From NCBI GenBank assembly GCA_033297205.1, contig MU859255.1, forward strand, positions 1-64,000: DNA of 64,000 nt, read 5' to 3'. This document shows positions 59,361-64,000 of this stretch, piece after piece. Both the position numbers and the translations under genes were made by a program. The notes below the pieces were generated by a model. The model searched no databases. It was not told the origin of the DNA and was given only the letters and a program-made list of their open reading frames with translations. The number at the start of each line of letters is the position of its first letter. The first letter of the stretch is position 1. This stretch comes from Pseudoneurospora amorphoporcata (Eukaryota; Ascomycota; Sordariomycetes; Sordariales; Sordariaceae).

Positions 59361-61157
59361 TTAAACCACAATCCCCCTCTGCGCCCACCCGTTTTTCCCC
59401 TTCCAGGCCCACAACACCAACCCACACGCAACCCAAACACTGACGGTCATCGCCCAGAACGCGGACGCATAGCACTCACTCCCATAGCAGAACTGATCTT
59501 CCTCCCCTCCTTGCTTCAAAGCAGCCTTCTCCACTCCCGACTGGTAAACAGCCGAGTACACCAGGCCCCAAAACGTCGCGCCAAGAGCAGGGAACATAGC
59601 CACGATGCCCCAGTTGGTCGCAAAGTTCTCGACGCCCCAGATCACAGTAATGATGATAGGCGTGAGAGAGAACACGGCGCCGTAGCCGGCACCAACCAGA
59701 CCCGAGGCGACCCAGAACCGCTCGCCGTGGTTTTGGATCCAACCTGAAGCAAGGGCGGCCAAGCCGACGGAGAGGGTGACGGCAAAGAAGAGCAGGAAGG
59801 ACATGCGGGAAAGGGAGAAGCGCTTGCGCTCGAGGGTGCCGGAGGACGTGATCTGGACGTGACGGGCCTGCGGGCTGGGAGCGAGGAGGTCGGTCAGAGA
59901 GCCGGTAAGGAGCCGGGCGAGGGTGCTGGTGATGCCGACGATGGACACGTGGGTGGCCGCGGACGTGGGCTCGCCGACAAATTTGAGATGAGGCGGGTAG
60001 AGCGTCTTGATGACGGTGCCGAGGTTGTTGATGAAGGCCTCGCCGGGGCCGATCATGAGGAAGAAACCGAGGGCGAAGCACCACATTGTGTGGTCGGTCA
60101 GAAAACGGCGGGTTTCGGCGTTGAGGACCCATGTTTTCTTGATGCGGGCGTTTTCGTCTTCTCCCGAGTCGGTGTCGTCGGCCTTGTGAGGGTCGAGAAT
60201 GCCGGCGCTTTCCATGTCGAGGGGCGATTGCTCGATGGCGCCGTAGCCGGGTCTGTCCGCAGTCCTGCTGCCCTGAAGGAATGTGCTTCCGTCTAGGTAG
60301 CCGCTGCGCTCCAGTTCCTCAACAGCTTCATCAATGAGATCCTCCTCGTCAACAATCTTCAGACCGAATGTGCCCAGGCAGCCGACTGCGAATAGCAGGA
60401 TACCAAGGAAGACGAAGAAGTGGAACACGTCTAAGTCGCCCTTTGTCCCATCAGAGAACCTCTCGTAGAATACACGGCTCCCCAGCTGACTCTGCCACAT
60501 GCCACTCAGTCCGAAGGCCGCGATAGGTACTGCAAGCGCTAACCCACGATGTTTCCCCCTTCCAAAGTTCTTCGCGCATGTCGCCACAGCGCTCATATAC
60601 ATGGAGCATGTTCCCACGCCGATGAAAACAAAGGCAGCAATCATAGCCCAATATGCCAATGCACTGGTATCCTCGCCATCAGCCAACGCTGGGGCCTCCG
60701 CCTCCCGCTGATAGACCCCCGCAGCCAGCCCATATCCAGCCGCAAAGAACAGCGCCGAGACAAACGACAGCGGTGCCGGTCCCACGCGATCACACATGTA
60801 GCCCAGCAGGGGCACCGGCATGTATGTGGCGATGGAAGCGGCGCTCGACAGTCCGTTGACTTCGAACTGGGTGTAGTGTAGACGCTCCTGGAAGATATGG
60901 CCGTACATGCTGAAGATGGTTATGGAGCCGGCGCAGAGGGAGGAGAGCAGAGCCGAGGCGAAGGAAAGGTTACGGGCGGATGCCGCGGCGGCTCGGGAGG
61001 TACGGCCATTATGGTGACGGCGTCGGGACGGGGAGAGCGATCGGATGGAAGAGGCGCGTGAGGAGGCCGGGCCGATGGTGGAGGCCGAGTCGGATTGAAG
61101 GAGAGGAGTCGAGGGAGATATTTGGTCCGGCCGGGGGACCGAGGTTGGTGATGCCAT
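59361..61157 (-). CDS. mch1: MCH1-type MFS transporter
   Basis: A single exon of 598 residues, the usual length of fungal MCH1 proteins. The cytoplasmic N-terminus is Ser/Pro/Arg-rich (about 70 residues), followed by 12 predicted helices. The first helix region ASALLSSLCAGSITIFSMYG and FEVNGLSSAASIATYMPVPLLGYMCDRVGP are typical of the MCH1/nodulin-like branch of the facilitator superfamily. A long acidic central loop (about residues 260-350) separates the two halves, and the second half has the FALGFFLMIGPGEAFINNLGT stretch in pieces. The family was named for similarity to monocarboxylate permeases, but yeast Mch1 has not been shown to carry monocarboxylates; it is vacuolar-membrane located. 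The substrate is unknown. Start: ATG at 61157, the first of the frame. Confidence 0.9.
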   Translation of the reverse strand: MASPTSVPRPDQISPSTPLLQSDSASTIGPASSRASSIRSLSPSRRRHHNGRTSRAAAASARNLSFASALLSSLCAGSITIFSMYGHIFQERLHYTQFEVNGLSSAASIATYMPVPLLGYMCDRVGPAPLSFVSALFFAAGYGLAAGVYQREAEAPALADGEDTSALAYWAMIAAFVFIGVGTCSMYMSAVATCAKNFGRGKHRGLALAVPIAAFGLSGMWQSQLGSRVFYERFSDGTKGDLDVFHFFVFLGILLFAVGCLGTFGLKIVDEEDLIDEAVEELERSGYLDGSTFLQGSRTADRPGYGAIEQSPLDMESAGILDPHKADDTDSGEDENARIKKTWVLNAETRRFLTDHTMWCFALGFFLMIGPGEAFINNLGTVIKTLYPPHLKFVGEPTSAATHVSIVGITSTLARLLTGSLTDLLAPSPQARHVQITSSGTLERKRFSLSRMSFLLFFAVTLSVGLAALASGWIQNHGERFWVASGLVGAGYGAVFSLTPIIITVIWGVENFATNWGIVAMFPALGATFWGLVYSAVYQSGVEKAALKQGGEEDQFCYGSECYASAFWAMTVSVWVACGLVLWAWKGKNGWAQRGIVV

Positions 61158-63052
61158 TTCGGCGGTTTCGATGGTGTGGATGTTTGTGAAGTTGTGAAAG
61201 AGGGATTGAGAAGGATGGATGGATTGATGAATCGAAAGAGGTAGAGATGCCTGGTGAACGAGGGAGGGCCTGTTTTTGTGGAGGCCGCGGTTGTTGGTGT
61301 TTAGTCACAATGCTGCGGTTGCATTGTCACAGGCTCGGACCCAAGCCTACAGATGTCTCGACAAGATACCCGTCTCACCGTTTCAAGGGAAGAAAGGATG
61401 GAAGAGGCGGAGAAGAGAGACGGGACTCGGATGAAGAGTCAACGATGGAGACTGATGAGCGCTCTCCAATCGATAACACCAGCGACAGCAACGATGACGG
61501 AGACCTGGTGTTCAGGTGACCGCAACCACTGATCCGGTCCACCAAATCAGGGCGCGAATGCAGGGCTAAATTCGAGTCCCGCTAACGGTGAGTGGACCTC
61601 GCCGTGCCTGGTAGAAGGTGGGTCTGCGTACATACTGTACCTTTAGGTACCAGAATGCGGAGAGATCCACATGTCACTGGTTCGGTTTGCCGCCGCCTCT
61701 AACCCTTACCCTCACATTTTCCCTTAGAATCGGTGGCATGATTGTTTGTGTTCCACGATAGTCTGTGTGCCGCCCCTCGAAGGGTACTCGGCGCCTTGAA
61801 GACCTGACGAGTACATAAGAATGTGTTCTCCATCTTCTCTTCTCTTCTTTTATTTTGCTATTTATCTTCTTCATATTCAAGCAGCAAACCCAAAACCACC
61901 GTTCGCATTCCCGACTATCCTCAACGCCCTGTCCAGCAAACGTCAGCAGTCATAACAGGTACAAATTATTTTCCTTTTCCTGGTGGTAGACATCCTGGGT
62001 CACATCCAAACATGGATCTGTTGATCTCTTGTGGTATCACCCAAACACCCAAGTACACATACTAATCGGATGGGACTCAGGACATAAGATGTTCGACAGC
62101 AGACATCCGGCATCACGCCTCTCTCATAGACCACAAGCGAGCTGTTTTGACAATGGATCAAGCGACAAGTGATTCCTGTGCCCTCAGGGGGCCCACGCAA
62201 CTGCTTGACCCAAGGGGTGTATTCCCATATCAGGAAAACCGTTTGAAGATCATGGTAAGTGACATTCGAGCAGTGCCTCTTTCATCGTGAAAGTTCACAT
62301 TCTGACCGTTCGTTTCAAGTTTCTGGTAGAAGACCAACCACGACGGGTGTTGGGCAATATCTGAAAAGCGACCCAACGACACCAATCTTCGAGTTCTCTC
62401 ATTTCAGATCAAATGATGGTATCGCCTACAACTGTCCCATCAACATGACAACACAGCACTACATCGCTTACAAGATCGTTAGACTGCAACTACTATGCCG
62501 CTGTTGTGGTAGCGCGCTTATAACTCCACACGATCTCGCAACCCCTCTTTTTCCTTCTGACCAGAAGAAACACCCGTTGGCTGAAGATCAAGACATGGAC
62601 GTCAGTCGGGATGTGATGGAGGTAAAAGTGCAGCAACCGGCACGTGAACTTCCCGAATGATGCATATCGACATGTAAGGTACCCTTACGGCAGCGGACGG
62701 ACTGGTTTAGAACTCTTGAAAATGCTCGCCCACACGCCTTGGATGCGTTCAACGCCGAAGGAGATGCAAAAGACGGCCGAAGCCCGAAAATCCTATGCAC
62801 CAAAATAATACCTGGTTTTGATGATGCCAGATCACCAAATCGTTCCTGCCCTTCTTGGTCGGTGTTCTTTCCTTGCACACACTTTTTTTTTTTTTCTCCC
62901 TCCGGACAAATACAAGACACTGCGACGAAAATCCACGTCTTCGAATTTCTTTCCTCTTTTCATCTTTTTTTGGCAACACTGCCACAAGTACCAAGCCTGA
63001 TACGATACCTAAGCAAACTCGGAAATTTTTGGCCCTCAAGGGCACTTTCCAA
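61158..63052. other. Intergenic: divergent promoter region (1.9 kb)
   Basis: Between the MCH1 gene (minus) and the secreted protein gene (plus). The frame at 62259-62660 starts with GTG and lacks any domain. A T-rich tract lies near 62885-62900. No gene is supported. Confidence 0.5.
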
Positions 63053-63788
63053 ATGGTTTCCTTGAAGATTTTGATCACGGTCACGGCCCTCCTCGCCTCG
63101 TTCGTCTCCGGTGCCGTCCTCTACGAGGAAGATGACCCCGACCTGATACTCGCCGGGCAGATCGAAACGCAGTTTGGTCTGGTCTCTTGGTACGTCTATT
63201 CATCCCCCTCGCCTTTGCCCCCCCGTCCCGTACCTTTGTTAACCTCCATTTCTCACACCTAGGTTCACAGACAACACCTCCTCCACCAACACCACCACCG
63301 ACGAAAAAGATCCCGAGGTCCGCCGCGGTCCCAAACTCCACAAACGGTGCGGCTCCAACACGGTAATCTGCTCCGGCAAACACGGCGCCGACGTGCCCGT
63401 CTGCGAGACTTTGGTCCGGGGCGTCTTCCCCCTGCAGTCCGAGATGATACCCGAGGACAACAACCACCGCTCCGTTTGCCTCGAGCAGGTCGGCAAGCGG
63501 TGCTGCATCAACTGGTCCAAGACGCCCCAGGGCGCCTTTTACCAGGACCTGATCGACGCGGCCGAGAAGCAGCTGTATACCTGCCAGTTCCGCGGGCAGG
63601 TGTCGGCGAAAAGCAAGGATGTTTTGCTGGGTTATGTCTGTGTGAATCAGTGCATGGCGAGCTGGAATCATTGCAGTGGGCCGGAGACGGATAGTAGTTA
63701 TGAGAAGGGGAGGTATCTTGGAACGGGATCCGAGTATGCGGATCATCCGGTGGTGGAGATTTTGCCGTTGAATAGGCCACCGAGGTAG
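63053..63788 (+). CDS. Small secreted cysteine-rich protein
   Basis: Exons 63053-63189 and 63263-63788 (73-nt intron, GTACGT donor, CTAG acceptor) encode 220 residues. The splice restores a Trp and the sequence WFTDNTSS. The N-terminus is a signal peptide (LKILITVTALLASFVSG). A Lys-Arg site (KLHKR, near residue 78) could be a Kex2 processing point. The mature part has about nine to ten cysteines in an ordered pattern (CGSNTVICSG, VCETL, SVCLEQ, KRCCINW, YTCQFRG, YVCVNQCM, NHCSG), so a disulfide-stabilised extracellular protein is likely. No enzyme motif is visible. Such proteins in fungi include wall-associated and effector-like proteins; I do not assign a function. Confidence 0.85.
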
Positions 63789-64000
63789 AGGGTTGTTTTT
63801 TTTTCCTCCTTTTTTTTCTTTATCTTTCCACTGCTATTTGATTCCATCGTTTTATGGGGGACTTCCATCATTTTCTTTCCTACTTGCTATCTTTACGCTA
63901 CAAATCGGCGGTTTCTTTACCGAGGAAGACATACGAGATTCGCATACCCTTATAGTTCGTTTTTTTACTCCATGTTGTTTCTATCTTTACGGCTTTGTCT
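63789..64000. other. 3' flank of the secreted protein gene
   Basis: T-rich sequence with several poly-T tracts up to the window end, probably a 3' UTR. Nothing else is seen. Confidence 0.5.

Noticed and set aside
62259..62660. 133-codon plus-strand frame
   Set aside because: Starts with GTG, no domain, in a divergent promoter interval.

Overview
The window is nuclear DNA of a filamentous ascomycete, most likely Neurospora or a close relative in the Sordariaceae. The reasons are: many short GT-AG introns of about 55-130 nt with CTRAC-like branch points, long gene-poor intergenic stretches, frequent microsatellites and long Gln/Asn/Ser runs in regulatory proteins, two Zn(II)2Cys6 transcription factors, a Pezizomycotina-type three-domain TYW4, and dispersed single RNA genes. 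I see no mobile element, no prokaryotic-style operon, no CRISPR array and no obvious RIP-mutated repeat.

Layout. 1-1498 (+): 3' part of a polyglutamine protein with a cysteine-rich tail. 2649-4771 (-): a single-pass surface protein with cysteine-rich ectodomain. 8060-10332 (+): Zn2Cys6 regulator whose zinc cluster is split over four exons, two of them micro-exons. 12755-16590 (+): a second, large Zn2Cys6 regulator. About 17089-17189 (-): U6 snRNA. 18202-19642 (+): mitochondrial acetylornithine aminotransferase. 21809-23185 (-): AA11-type lytic polysaccharide monooxygenase. 23186-29834 is a 6.6-kb stretch without a credible gene. 29835-33654 (-): ataxin-2/Pbp1. 36748-36833 (-): intron-containing tRNA-Gln(CUG). 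38007-38399 (-): small GPI-type surface protein. 41433-43001 (+): MFS transporter. 43288-45527 (-): F-box protein. 45919-46510 (-): small uncharacterised protein. 47499-50806 (-): Ulp1-type SUMO protease. 52070-53468 (-): mitochondrial phosphate carrier. 54654-58595 (-): TYW4/Ppm2 (methyltransferase, Kelch, JmjC). 58959-59051 (-): intron-containing tRNA-Glu(CUC). 59361-61157 (-): MCH1-type transporter. 63053-63788 (+): small secreted cysteine-rich protein.

The genes do not form one pathway. They are individually transcribed housekeeping, regulatory and cell-surface genes. Several are linked loosely by RNA metabolism (U6, two tRNAs, TYW4, ataxin-2) or mitochondrial metabolism (acetylornithine aminotransferase, phosphate carrier). 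Exon boundaries were assembled by hand from splice signals and frame continuity. Most are internally consistent to the base. The uncertain ones are the 3' end of the first gene, the donor of one intron in the first transcription factor, and the start codon of the gene at 45919-46510.

The most unusual observations are the micro-exons inside the zinc cluster, the stop codon lying in frame before a well-formed cysteine-rich tail in the first gene, a palindromic CCAGTA site cluster upstream of the first regulator, and eight tandem AAAAAGC units directly downstream of the tRNA-Gln gene.
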